From Phocoena phocoena (taxonomy: Eukaryota > Chordata > Mammalia > Artiodactyla > Phocoenidae), in assembly GCF_963924675.1 (NCBI RefSeq), contig NW_027077444.1:86180-150179 (forward strand): 64,000 nt of DNA, read 5' to 3'. Position numbers and translations under genes: made by a program. Shown here one piece after another: positions 1-12,195 of this stretch. Each line of letters starts with the position of its first letter. Positions within the stretch are counted from its first letter, which is position 1. The notes beneath the pieces were generated by a model that saw only the letters and a list, made by a program, of their open reading frames with translations, had not been told where the DNA came from and did not search any database.

Positions 1-1658
1 TGTTCTGCCTCTTTTCCTATTCTTTAAGTGCAATTCCAGTTTAACCCTTCAATCGTTTTCCTGAATTTCTGCCCGGCTTTCAAGTCCCCTTTGCAGGCTT
101 ACTTCAATATATTTTTGGAGGATAGCTGTCATTTATAACTCTGCAGGTTTGTGAATTACAGTGCCCCTGAGCTCCTTTCTTCAACTCGCTTTCTTGTGAG
201 CTGGGCACAAAACCGCAGGATTGCTTCAGGCACTAATCTCTTTCCAGCAGGGCACGCTGAGCGTTTGGTTAATTCCTCTTCCTGGTGGGAAATGAGCATT
301 ACATTTGCCCGTGCAGACACCTACAGCTAGTCTCTCATTGGTTCTCCCTATTCCTGTTCATCTTGCACAGAAATTGCAAGCTGGGCCAAACAGGAGGTTA
401 AAGGCACTGACTCTCCAAGCGGGGAGAGTGTTAGTAAAGCATCTGGAATGGTGAGCCCGAGGACCAGGATACGAAAACTGAGATGCATTTTAAATCGTTT
501 CCCAATCACATGGTGGACGATACTCTGGGTTTCCCATGCATGTTTTAGCTGGAGGAAGAATCCCTTGAACCTGGAGAGTTGGGACCCATGGAATGGGTAC
601 CATGCAGTATGACTTCAAAGGGTCTGCATTTGCTCACCAAAACTCACCAATGCTTTCAGCCTGAAGTGTCCAGCCTTATGTCTCAACCAGCTGTGGGTGT
701 AGATGTGGTCAATCCCGGTTGCATCACATGCCCTGAGTGAATTGTTTAAGAATTGCTCTCTATTTCACTGTCTTTGTGTTTTGTTTTTGAAATTTATTTT
801 GACAATGGGATTTATCGGATTTTAATGCTGCGTTTATGCCGCTGTACACACGCTTGATTCTCTTACGGAGACATATAAATCCATGGGTTTTAAGATTTTT
901 CCTAGTCAGGTATATTCCTAGGCGTTGAATATGTGGTTTTGAGTCCATTTCGTTGAGCAAGGAGTAGGTCTTGTCTATTACATATTTGGCTTATGGAAAG
1001 TTATCTGTGCTAATTTCATTCTCTGGTTTTATGCAGCATCCCAACGCACATTTCCCAATAAGCAAGCACTAGTTGGTTTTCAAAATTTGAGACCCTGTTC
1101 TGTTTTGTAATTCAGTTCATGTGTAGTTAAATTTACATTCCGTGTATTAGTGATATCTTATGATGTTTCTTTTTCTGTGTGATATAGTTCACGTAGAATC
1201 ACCGTACCTGCATCCACTCACTATGCCGCTACGGGCCTGATGACACACATTTCATTGCTGAGTGATATTGCATTGCACGTACCTGCCACAACTTCTTTAT
1301 CCATTTTTTGCTTTCTGGGTTATTTACCTGGTACTGTAGACGAGCTTCTTGTGAACACAGCCGTCCCAAACATTGGTGTGGCTGTCTGTTTTTGATTATA
1401 ATTTCCCTAAGCTATAGGACCATAAGTGCAAGTGACATAGGCTGTGTTGCTTTGTTTCTTACGTGTTTCAGGAAACACCATACACTTCTCCAGGGTGGCT
1501 GTTGGCAATTTACATCCTGCCAATCAGCATAACAAGGCTCCCTCTTCTCCATATCCTGTCCTACCTTTCTAGATTTTACACTTTTTTCAGATGGCCCTTT
1601 TGCCAGGGGGTCAGTGAGACTTCATTGTAGTGCAGATTTCCTTTACAGGCTTGCTTGG
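1..1658. repeat. Leading monomer of HOR A, 5' truncated
   Basis: This is the 1.75-kb satellite monomer without its first 87 bases, so the palindrome itself lies outside the window. It belongs to the leading-monomer subtype that also starts copies B (26881) and C (62577). It carries private changes such as a one-base deletion near 821 ('attttaatgctgcg' against 'attttcactgctgcg') and a 'ttttgagtcc' variant. No coding capacity is apparent. Confidence 0.92.
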
Positions 1659-3405
1659 TTGGCCAAAAAGTGCGTATGCGTTTTTTCCTGAATATATTCA
1701 GGAAAAAACGCATACGCCCTTTTTGGCCAAGTGCATCATTGTCGACGTTGTGCCTCTTTTCCTATGCTTTCAGGGCAATTCCAGTCTACCCTCTGCAATC
1801 GTTTTCCTGAAATTCTGCCCCGCTTTCAAGTCCCCTTCGAACGCTTACTTCAATATATTTTTGGAGGATAGCTGTCATTTATAACTCTGCAGGTTTGTGA
1901 ATTACAGTGCCCCTGAGCTCCTTTCTTCACCTCGCTTTCTTGTGAGCTGGGCACAAAACCGCAGGATTGCTTCAGGCCCTAATCTGTTTCCAGCAGGGCA
2001 CACTGAGCCTTTGTTTAATTCCCATAACTGGTGGGCAATGAGCGTTACATTTGCCCGTGCAGACACCTACAGCTAGTCTCTCATTGGTTCTCCCTATTCC
2101 TGTTCATCTTGAACAGAAATTGCAAGCTGTGCCAAAGAGGAGGTTAAAGGCACTGACTCTCCAAGCGGCGAGAGTGTTAGTAAAGCATCTGGAATGGTGA
2201 ACCCGAGGACCAGGATACGAAAACTGAGATGCATTTTAAATCGTTTCCCAATCACACGGTGGACGATACTCTGGGGTTCCCATGCATGTTTTAGCTGGAG
2301 GAAGAATCCCTTGAACCTGGAGAGTTGGGACCCATGGAATGGGTACCATGCAGTATGACTTCAAAGGGTCTGCATTTGCTCACCGAAACTCACCAATGCT
2401 ATCAGCCTGAAGTGTCCAGCCTTATGTCTCAACCAGCTCTGGCTGTAGATGTGTTAAATCCCGGTTACATCACATGCCCTGAGTGAATTATTTAAGAATT
2501 GCTCTCTATTTCACTGTCTTTGTGTTTTGTTTTCGAAATTTATTTTGATAATGGGATTTATCGGATTTTCACTACTGCGTTTCGGCCGCTGTACACACGC
2601 TTGATTCTCTTACGGAGACATATATATCCATGGGTTTTAAGATATTTCCTAATCAGGTATATTCCTAGGCGTTGAATATGTGGTGTTGGGTCCATTTCGT
2701 TGAGCAAGGAGTAGGTCTTGTCTATTACATATTTGGCTTATGGAAAGTTATCTGTGCTAATTTCAGTCTCTGGTTTTATGCAGCACCCCAACGCACCTTT
2801 CCCCATAAGCAAGCACTAGTTGGTTTTCTAAATTTGAGACCCTGTTCTGTTTTGTAATTCAGTTCATGTGTAGTCAAGTTTACATTCCGTGTATTAGTGA
2901 TATCTTATGATGTTTCTTTTTCTGTGTGACGTAGTTCACGTAGAATCACCGTACCTGCATCCACTCACTATGCCGCTACGGGCCTGATGACACAGATTTC
3001 AATCCTGAGTGATATTGCATTGTACGTACGTGCCACAACTTCTTTATCCATTTTTTGCTTTCTGGGATATTTACCTGATACTGTAGACGAGCTTCTTGTG
3101 AACACAGCCGTCCCAAATATTGGGGTGGCTGTCTGTTTTTGATTTTAATTTCCGTAAGCTATAGGACCATAAGTGGAAGTGCCATAGGCTGTGTTGCTTT
3201 GTTTCTTACGTGTTTCAGGAAACACCATACACTTCTCCAGGGTGGCTGCTGGCAATTTACATCCTGCCAATCAGCATAACAAGGCTCCCTGTTCTCCATA
3301 TCCTGTCCTACCTTTCAGGATTTTACACTTTTTTCAGATGGCCCTTTTGCCCGGGGGGCAGTGAGACTTCATTGTAGTGCAGATTTCCTTTACAGGCTTG
3401 CTTGG
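1659..3405. repeat. Satellite monomer a1 with palindrome at 1659-1730
   Basis: Length is 1747 bp. The palindrome has mismatched arms at the diagnostic position: the left arm reads 'agtgcgtatg' and the right arm 'catacgccct'. The first about 250 bp share 'cgaacgcttac' with the monomer at 28627. The body ('cttgaacagaaattgc', 'caagcggcgag', 'ctggggttccc') matches the monomer at 32117 instead. I read it as a recombinant of two monomers that are two positions apart in HOR B. Confidence 0.93.
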
Positions 3406-5151
3406 TTGGCGAAAAAGGGCGTATGCGTTTTTTCCTGAATATATTCAGGGAAAAACGCATACGCCCTTTTTGGCCAAGTGCATCATTGTCGACGTTGTGC
3501 CTCTTTTCCTATGCTTTCAGGGCAATTCCAGTCTACCCCCTGCAATCGTTTTCCTGAAATTCTGCCCCGCTTTCAAGTCCCCTTCGCAGGCTTACTTCAA
3601 TATACTTTTGGATGATAGCTGTCATTTATAACTCTGCAGGTTTGTGAAGTACAGTGCACCTGAGCTCCTTTCTTCAACCCGCTTTCTTGTGAGCTTGGCA
3701 CAAAACCGCAGGATTGCTTCAGGCCCTAATCTGTTTCCCGAGGGCACACTGAGCCTTTGTTTAATTCCTCTTCCTGGTCGGCAATGAGCGTTACATTTGC
3801 CCGTGCAGACACCTACAGCTAGTCTCTCATTAGTTCTCCCTATTCCTGTTCATCTTGCACAGAAATTGCAAGCTGTGCCAAACAGGAGGTTAAAGGCACT
3901 GACTCTCCAAGCGGGGAGAGTGTTAGGAAAGCATCTGGAATGGTGAACCCGAGGACCAGGATACGAAAACTGAGATGCATTTTAAATTGTTTCCCAATCA
4001 CACGGTGGAGGATACTCTGGGTTTCCCATGCATGTTTTAGCTGGAGGAAGAATGCCTTGAACCTGGAGAGTTGGGACCCATGGAATGGGTACCATGCAGT
4101 ATGACTTCAAAGGGTCTGCATATGCTCACCGAGATTCACCAATGCTATCAGCCTGAAGTGTCCAGCCTTATGTCTCAACCAGCTCTGGGTGTAGATGTGG
4201 TCAATCCCGGTTGCATCACATGCCCTGAGTGAATTATTTAAGAATTGCTCTCTATTTCACTGTCTTTGTGTTTTGTTTTCGAAATTTATTTTGATAATGG
4301 GATTTATCGGATTTTCACTGCTGCGTTTCGGCCGCTGTACACACGCTTGATTCTCTTACGGAGACATATATATCCATGGGTTTTAAGATTCTTCCTAGTC
4401 AGGTATATTCCTAGGCGTTGAATATGTGGTGTTGGGTCCATTTTGGTGAGCAAAGAGTAGGTCTTGTCTATTACATATTTGGCTTATGGAAAGTTATCTG
4501 TGCTAATTTCAGTCTCTGGTTTTATGCAGCACCCCAACGCACCTTTCCCCATAAGCAAGCACTAGTTGGTTTTCTAAATTTGAGACCATGTTCTGTTTTG
4601 TAATTCAGTTCATGTGTAGTCAAGTTTACATTCTGTGTATTAGTGATATATTCTGATGTTTCTTTTTCTGTGTGACGTAGTTCACGTAGAATCACCGTAC
4701 CTACATCCACTCACTATGCCGCTACGGGCCTGATGACACAGATTTCATTGCTGAGTGATATTGCATTGTACGTACGTGCCACAACTTCTTTATCCATTTT
4801 TTGCTTTCTGGTATATTTACCTGATACTGTAGACGAGCTTCTTGTGAACACAGTCGTCCCAAATATTGGGGTGGCTGTCTGTTTTTGATTTTAATTTCAG
4901 TAAGCTATAGGACCATAAGTGGAAGTGCCATAGGCTGTGTTGCTTTGTTTCTTACGTGTTTCAGGAAACACCGTACACTTCTCCAGTATGGCTGCTGGCA
5001 ATTTACATCCTGCCAATCAGCATAACAAGGCTCCCTGTTCTCCATATCCTGTCCTACCTTTCTGGATTTTACACTTTTTTCAGATGGCCCTTTTGCCCGG
5101 GGGGCAGTGAGACTTCATTGTAGTGCAGATTTCCTTTACAGGCTTGCTTGG
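3406..5151. repeat. Satellite monomer a2 with palindrome at 3406-3477
   Basis: Length is 1746 bp. The palindrome arms are G/C matched, with small defects ('ttggcgaaaaag' on the left and 'ttcagggaaa' near the centre). The first half shares 'gtgcacctgagc' and 'cccgagggcac' with the monomer at 40848. The second half has 'ccattttggtgagcaaagag', like the second half of the monomer at 42594. This makes it a mosaic of two adjacent HOR B units. Confidence 0.93.
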
Positions 5152-5223
5152 TTGGCCAAAAAGGGCGTATGCGTTTTTTCCTGAATATATTCAGGAAAAA
5201 ACGCATACGCCCTTTTTGGCCAA
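5152..5223. mobile_element. 72-bp perfect palindrome, exemplar (probable mariner-type MITE)
   Basis: Two 36-base arms start with 'ttggccaaaaag' and meet at 'gaatatattc' with no spacer. One copy sits at the start of every monomer. The short non-coding structure and terminal 'ggttggccaaaaag' resemble the terminal repeats of mariner-family MITEs that I recall from cetartiodactyl genomes. The family name is inference. The structure could extrude as a cruciform or fold as a long hairpin if transcribed. No transposase reading frame is present. Confidence 0.75.
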
Positions 5224-6898
5224 GTGCATCATTGTCGACGTTGTGCCTCTTTTCCTATGCTTTCAGGGCAATTCCAGTCTACCCCCTGCAATCGTTTTCC
5301 TGAAATTCTGCCCCGCTTTCAAGTCCCCTTCACAGGCTTACTTCAATATATTTTTGGAGGATAGCTGTCATTTATAACTCCGCAGGTTTGTGAATTACAG
5401 TGCCCCTGAGCTCCTTTCTTCAACTTGCTTTCTTGTGAGCTTGGCACAAAACCACAGGATTGCTTCAGGCCCTAATCTCTTTCCAGCAGGGCACACTGAG
5501 CCTTTGTTTAATTCCTCTTCCTGGTGGGCAATGTGTGTTACATTTGCCCGTGCAGACACCTACAGCTAGTCTATCATTGGTTCTCCCTATTCCTGTTCAT
5601 CTTGCACAGAAATTGCAAACTGTGCCAAACAGGAGGTTAAAGGCACTGACTCTCCAAGCGGGGAGAGTGTTAGTAATGCATCTGGAATGGTGAACCCGAG
5701 GGCAAGGATACGAAAACTGAGATCCATTTTAAATCGTTTCCCAATCTCACGGTGTACCATACTCTGTGTTTCCCATGCATGTTTTAGCTGAAGGAAGAAT
5801 CCCTTGAACCTGGAGAGTTGGGACACATGGAATGGGTACCATGCAGTTTGACTTCAAAGGGTCTGCATTTGCTCACCGCAACTCATCAATGCTATCAGCC
5901 TGAAGTGTCCAGCCTTATGTCTCAACCAGCTCTGAGTGTAGATGTGGTCAATCCCGGTTGCATCACATGCCCTGAGTGAATTATTTAAGAATTGCTCTCT
6001 ATTTCACTCTCTTTGTGTTTTGTTTTCGAAATTTATTTTGATAATGGGATTTATCGGATTTTCACTGCTGCGTTTCGGCCGCTGTACACAAGCTTGATTC
6101 TCTTACGGAGACATATATATCCATGGGTTTTAAGATTCTTCCTAGTCAGGTATATTACTAGGCGTTGAATATGTGGTGTTGGGTCCATTTCGTTGAGCAA
6201 GGAGTAGGTCTTGTCTATTACATATTTGGCTTATGGAAAGTAATCTGTGCTAATTTCAGTCTCTGGTTTTATGCAGCACCCCAACGCACCTTTCCCCATA
6301 AGCAAGCACTAGTTGGTTTTCTAAATTTGAGACCCTGTTCTGTTTTGTAATTCAGTTCATGTGTAGTCAAGTTTACATTCCGTGTATTAGTGATATCTTC
6401 TGATGTTTCTTTTTCTGTGTGACGTAGTTCACGTAGAATCACCGTACCTGCATCCACTCACTATGCCGCTACGGGCCTGATGACACAGATTTCATTGCTG
6501 AGTGATATTGCATTGTACGTACGTGCCACAACTTCTTTATCCATTTTTTGCTTTCTGGTATATTTACCTGATACTGTAGACGAGCTTCTTGTGAACACAG
6601 TCGTCCCAAATATTGGGGTGGCTGTCTGTTTTTGATTTTAATTTCAGTAAGCTATAGGACCATAAGTGGAAGTGCCATAGGCTGTGTTGCTTTGTTTCTT
6701 ACGTGTTTCAGGAAACACCGTACACTTCTCAAGTATGGCTGCTGGCAATTTACATCCTGCCAATCAGCATAACAAGGCTCCCTGTTCTCCATATCCTGTC
6801 CTACCTTTCTGGATTTTACACTTTTTTCAGATGGCCCTTTTGCCCGGGGGGCAGTGAGACTTCATTGTAGTGCAGATTTCCTTTACAGGCTTGCTTGT
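5152..6898. repeat. Satellite monomer a3 with palindrome at 5152-5223
   Basis: Length is 1747 bp. The palindrome is perfect over 72 bp. The unit is closely related to the monomer at 44340: both have 'caatgtgtgttac', 'gaactccgcagg'-like changes ('ataactccgcagg'), 'gtaatgcatctgg', 'gagggcaagg' and 'ctcacggtgtacc'. The second halves diverge from each other, as expected from patchwise conversion. The longest open frames only translate the palindrome and neighbouring satellite. Confidence 0.94.
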
Positions 6899-8643
6899 TT
6901 GGCCAAAAAGGGCGTATGCGTTTTTTCCTGAATATATTCAGGAAAAAACGCATACGCCCTTTTTGGCCAAGTGCATCATTGTCGACGTTGTGCCTCTTTT
7001 CCTATGCTTTCAGGGCAATTCCAGTCTACCCCATGCAGTGGTTTTCCTGAAACTCTGCCCCGCTTTCAAGTCCCCTTCGCAGGCTTACTTCAATATATTT
7101 TTGGAGGATAGCTGTCATTTATAACTCTGCAGGTTTGTGAATTACAGTGCCCCTGAGCTCCTTTCTTCAACTCGCTTTCTTGTGAGCTGGGCACAAAACC
7201 GCAGGATTGCTTCAGGCCCTAATCTGTTTCCGGCAGGGCACAGTGAGCCTTTGGATAATTCCTCTTCCTGGTGGGAAATGAGCGTTACATTTGCCCGTGC
7301 AGACACCTACAGCTAGTCTCTCATTGGTTCTCCCTATTCCTGTTCATCTTGCACAGAAATTGCAAGCTGTGCCAAAGAGGAGGTTAAAGGCACTTACTCT
7401 CCAAGCAGGGAGAGTGTTAGTAAAGCATCTGGAATGGTGAACCCGAGGACCAGGATATGAAAACTGAGATGCATTTTAAATCGTTTCCCAATCACACGGT
7501 GGACCATACTCTGGGTTTCCCATGCATGTTTTAGCTGGAGGAAGAATCCCTTGAACCTGGAGAGTTGGGACCCATGGAATGGGTACCATGCAGTTTGACT
7601 TCAAAGGGTCTGCATTTGCTCACCAAAACTCACCAATGCTATCAGCCTGAAGTGTCCAGCCTTATGTCTCAACCAGCTCTGGGTGTAGATGTGGTCAATC
7701 CCGGTTTCATCACATGCCCTTAGTGAATTATTTAAGAATTGCTCTCTATTTCACTGTCTTTGTGTTTTGTTTTCGAAATTTATTTTGATAATGGGATTTA
7801 TCGGATTATCACTGCTGCGTTTCGGCCACTGTACACATGCTTGATTCTCTTACGGAAACATATATATCCATGGGTTTTAAGATTCTTCTTAGTCATGTAT
7901 ATTCCTTGGCGTTGAACATGTGGTGTTGGGTCTATTTCTTTGAGCAAGTGGTAGGTCTTGTCTATTATATATTTGGCTTATGGAAAGTTATCTGTGCTAA
8001 TTTCAGTCTCTGGTTTTATGCAGCACCCCAACGCACCTTTCCCCATAAGCAAGCTCTAGTTGGTTTTCTAAATTTGAGACCCTGTTCTGTTTTGTAATTC
8101 AGTTCATGTGTAGTCAAGTTTACATTCCGTGTATCAGTGATATCTTATGACGTTTCTATTTCTGTGTGACGTAGTTCACGTAGAATCACCGTACATGCAT
8201 CCACTCACTAACCGCTACGGGCCTGATGACACAGATTTCATTGCTGAGTGATACTGCATTGCACGTACGTGCCACAACTTCTTTATCCATTTTTTGCTTT
8301 CTGGGATATTTACCTGGTACTGTAGACGAGCTTCCTGTGAACACAGCCGTCCCAAACATTGGGGTGGCTGTCTGTTTTTGATTTTAATTTCCCTAAGCTA
8401 TAGGACCATAAGTGCAAGTGCCATAGGCTGTGTTGCTTTATTTCTTACGTGTTTCAGGAAACACCATACACTTTTCCAGGTTGGCTGTTGGCAATTTACA
8501 TCTTGCCAATCGGCATAACAATGCTCACTGTTCTCCATATCCTGTCCTACCTTTCTGGATTTTACACTTTTTTCAGATGGCCCTTTTGCCTGGGGGGCAG
8601 TGAGACTTCATTGTAGTGCAGATTTCTTTACAGGCTTGCTTGT
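6899..8643. repeat. Satellite monomer a4 with palindrome at 6899-6970
   Basis: Length is 1745 bp, with G/C matched palindrome arms and a 'gcttgtttggcc' left flank. It shares 'ccatgcagtggttttcc', 'ttggcgttgaacatgtgg' and the two-base loss 'cactcactaaccgc' with the monomer at 35609 (offset 28,710). That offset differs from both HOR offsets, which shows that the canonical part of the array is not colinear between A and B. Confidence 0.93.
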
Positions 8644-10390
8644 TTGGCCAAAAAGTGCGTATGCGTTTTTTCCTGAATATATTCAGGAAAAAACGCATAC
8701 GCACTTTTTGGCCAAGTGCATCATTGTCGACGTTCTGCCTCTTTTCCTATGCTTTCAAGGCAATTCCAGTCTACCCCCTGCAATCGTTTTCCTGAAATTC
8801 TGTCCCGCTTTCCAGTCCCCTTCGCAGGCTTACTTCAAAATATTTTTGGAGGATAGCTGTTATTTATATCTCTGCAGGTTTGTGAATTACAGTGCCCCTG
8901 AGCTCCTTTCTTCAACTCGCTTTCTTGTGAGCTGGGCACAAAATCGCAGGATTGCTTCAGGCCCTAATCTGTTTCCAGCAGGGCACATTGAGCCTTTGTT
9001 TAATTCCTCTTCCTGGTGGGCAATGAGCGTTACATTTGCCCGTGCAGACACCTACAGCTAGTCTCTCATTGGTTCTCCCTATTCCTGTTCATCTTGCACA
9101 GAAATTGCAAGCTGTGCCAAAGAGGAGGTTAAAGGCACTGACTCTCCAAGCGGGGAGAGTGTTAGTAAAGCATCTGGAATGGTGAACCCGAGGACCAGGA
9201 TACGAAAACTGAGATGCATTTTAAATCGTTTCCCAATCACACGGTGGACGATACTCTGGGTTTCCCATGCATGTTTTAGCTGGAGGAAGAATCCCTTGAA
9301 CCTGGAGAGTTGGGACCCATGGAATGGGTACCATGCCGTATGACTTCAAAGGGTCTGCATTTGCTCACCGAAACTCACCAATGCTATCAGCCTGAAGTGT
9401 CCAGCCTTATGTCTCAGCCAGCTCTGGTTGTAGATGTGTTAAATCCCGGTTACATCACATGCCCTGAGTGAATTATTTAAGAATTGCTCTCTATTTCACT
9501 GTCTTTGTGTTTTGTTTTCGAAATTTATTTTGATAATGGGATTTATCGGATATTCACTACTGCGTTTCGGCCGCTGTACACACGCTTGATTCTCTTACGG
9601 AGACATATATATCCATGGGTTTTAAGATACTTCCTAATCAGGTATATTCCTAGGCGTTGAATATGTGGTGTTGGGTCCATTTCGTTGAGCAAGGAGTAGG
9701 TCTTGTCTATTACATATTTGGCTTATGGAAAGTTATCTGTGCTAATTTCAGTGTCTGGTTTTATGCAGCACCCCAAGGCACCTTTCCCCATAAGCAAGCA
9801 CTGGTTGGTTTTCTAACTTTGAGACCCTGTTCTGTTTTGTAATTCAGTTCATGTGTAGTCAAGTTTACATTCCGTGTATTAGTGATATCTTATGATGTTT
9901 CTTTTTCTGTGTGACGTAGTTCACGTAGATTCACCGTATCTGCATCCACTCACTATGCCGCTACGGGCCTGATGACACAGATTTCATTGCTGAGTGATAT
10001 TGCATTGTACGTACGTGCCACAACTTCTTTATCCATTTTTTGCTTTCTGGGATATTTACCTGATACTGTAGACGAGCTTCTTGTGAACACAGCCGTCCCA
10101 AATATTGGGGTGGCTGTCTGTTTTTGATTTTAATTTCCGTAAGCTATAGGACCATAAGTGGAAGTGCCATAGGCTGTGTTGCTTTGTTTCTTACGTGTTT
10201 CAGGAAACACCATACACTTCTCCAGGGTGGCTGCTGGCAATTTACATCCTGCCAATCAGCATAACAAGGCTACCTGTTCTCCATATCCTGTCCTAACTTT
10301 CTGGATTTTACACTTTTTTCAGATGGCCCTTTTGCCCGGGGGGCAGTGAGACTTCATTGTAGTGCAGATTTCCTTTACAGGCTTGCTTGG
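8644..10390. repeat. Satellite monomer a5 with palindrome at 8644-8715
   Basis: Length is 1747 bp. The palindrome belongs to the T/A arm type ('agtgcg' pairs with 'cgcact'). The first half ('cttcaaaatatttttgg', 'gttatttatatctc') matches the monomer at 37354. The second half ('ttcagtgtctgg', 'ccccaaggcacc', 'tagattcaccgtatctgc') matches the second half of the monomer at 44340. It is therefore a mosaic. Confidence 0.93.
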
Positions 10391-12126
10391 TTGGCCAAAA
10401 AGGGCGTATGCGTTTTTTCCTGAATATATTCAGGAAAAAACGCATACGCCCTTTTCGGCCAAGTGCATCATTGTCGACGTTCTGCCTCTTTTCCTATGCT
10501 TTCAGGGCAATTCCAGTCTACCCCTTGCAATCGTTTTCCTGAAATTCTGCCCCGCTTTCAAGTCCCCTTCGCAGGCTTACTTCAATATATTTTTGGAGGA
10601 TAGCTGTCATTTATAACTCTGCAGGTTTGTGAATTACAGTGCCCCTGAGCTCCTTTCTTCAACTTGCTTTCTTGTGAGCTTGGCACAAAACCGCAGGATT
10701 GCTTCAGGCCCTAATCTGTTTCCGGCAGGGCACGCTGAGCCTTTGGTTAATTCCTCTTCCTGGTGGGAAATGAGCCTTACATTTGCCCGTGCAGACACCT
10801 ATAGCTAGTCTCTCATTGGTTCTCCCTATTCCTGTTCATCTTGCGCAGAAATTGCAAGCTGTGCTAAACAGGAGGTTAAAGGCACTGACTCTCCAAGCGG
10901 GGAGAGTGTTAGTAAACCGTCTGGAATGGTGAACCCGAGGACCAGGATACGAAAACTGAGATGCATTTTAAATCGTTTCCTAATCACACGGTGGACCATA
11001 CTCGCCGTTTCCCACGCATGTTTTAGCTGAAGAAAGAATCCCTTGAACCTGGAGAGTTGGGACCCATGGAATGGGTACCATGCAGTATGACTTCAAAGGA
11101 TCTGCATTTGTTCACCGAAACTCACCAATGCTATCAGCCTGAAGTGTCCAGCCTTATGTCTCAACCAGCTCTGGGTGTAGATGTGGTAAATCCAGGTTGC
11201 ATCACATGCCCTGAGTGAATTATTTAAGAATTGCTTCCTATTTCACTGTCATTGTGTTTTGTTTTTGAAATTTATTTTAATAATGGGATTTATCGGATTT
11301 TCACTGCTTCGTTTATGCCGCTTTACACGCGCTTGATTCTGTTACGGAGACATATAAGTCCATGGGTTTTAAGATTCTTACTAATCCGGTATATTCTTAG
11401 GCATTGAATATGGCGTGTGGAGTCCATTTCGTTGAGCAAGGAGTAGGTCTTGACTATTACATATTTGGCTTATGGAATGGTATCTGTGCTAATTTCAATC
11501 TCTGGTTTTATGCAGCACCCAACTCACCTTTCCCCTTAAGGAAGCATAAGTTGGTTTTCTTAATTTGAAACCCTCTTCTCTTTTGTAATTCAGTTCATGT
11601 GTAGCCATGTTAACATTCCATGTATTAGTGATATCTTATGTCTTTTTCTTTTTGAATTATGTGACTTCGAATGATCACACGTAACTCCTCTTGAGTTGTT
11701 ATAACTGGCCGTATTTCATTGATTTCCAGGCTGAGTAATATTCCACTCTACATAAGCACCACATCTCTGTCCGTTTTTTCTCTGCAGATACTTTAAGTTA
11801 TATCCTAGTCGAGGATCTTTTAAACAGAGAGGTGGTAAACATTGGGGTGCCTGTGTCCTCTCGATTTTTGTTTTTCCCAAGATATACGTCCATGAGTGCA
11901 AGTGCCCTGTGCTCGGTAGCTCATTTTTTAGATGCTTTAGTAAACACAATAGACTTATCCAGAGTGACCGTTGGCAATATACATTTCCACTATAAGACTC
12001 ACAGGGCTCCCTTTTCTCCTTGCCCTGTCCTGCATTTCTGGTGTTTACACTTTATGAGGACAGCTCTTCTGACTGATGCAAAGTGATATGTTTTGTAGTA
12101 TTGATTTCCAGTGCCCACCTGTTTGG
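10391..12126. repeat. Satellite monomer a6, canonical to diverged transition
   Basis: Length is 1736 bp. The palindrome at 10391-10462 has one arm defect ('cttttcggcc'). From about 10.69 kb onward the unit matches the monomer at 46087 almost base for base (offset 35,696). After about 11.57 kb it departs strongly from other monomers. Its antisense L1 ORF2 character becomes easier to see here ('ctgagtaatattccac' followed by 'gcaccacatctctgtcc'), so this end is closer to the ancestral L1 than the homogenised units are. Confidence 0.9.
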
Positions 12127-12195
12127 TTGGCTAAAAAAGTGTATGCCCTTTTCTTGAATATATACAGAAAAAGACGCATACACCCTTTTTGGCCA
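12127..12195. mobile_element. Diverged copy of the palindromic MITE
   Basis: The arms begin 'ttggctaaaaaagtg' and end 'cacccttttt ggccaa'. The centre is 'gaatatatac' and no longer self-complementary. Arm pairing has decayed, in contrast to the near-perfect palindromes of the canonical monomers. The copy in HOR B is at 47823-47891. Confidence 0.75.

Noticed and set aside
1630..1884. Recurrent 84-codon open frame in nearly every monomer, with a conserved-looking peptide
   Set aside because: It is a read-through of the palindrome and adjacent satellite. Conservation follows the monomer's DNA identity, frames shift or truncate between units, and no start context or domain is evident.
2690..2720. 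Possible CENP-B box ('tttcgttgagcaaggag')
   Set aside because: The first part resembles the box, but the required downstream A and CGGG positions do not match the established motif. It cannot be called a CENP-B site.
8600..9061. 153-codon open frame (also at 37310 and a 148-codon version at 39072)
   Set aside because: It exists only because a one-base length change and 'tatatctctgc' remove a stop in these three related units. It is shared by duplication, with no coding signature.
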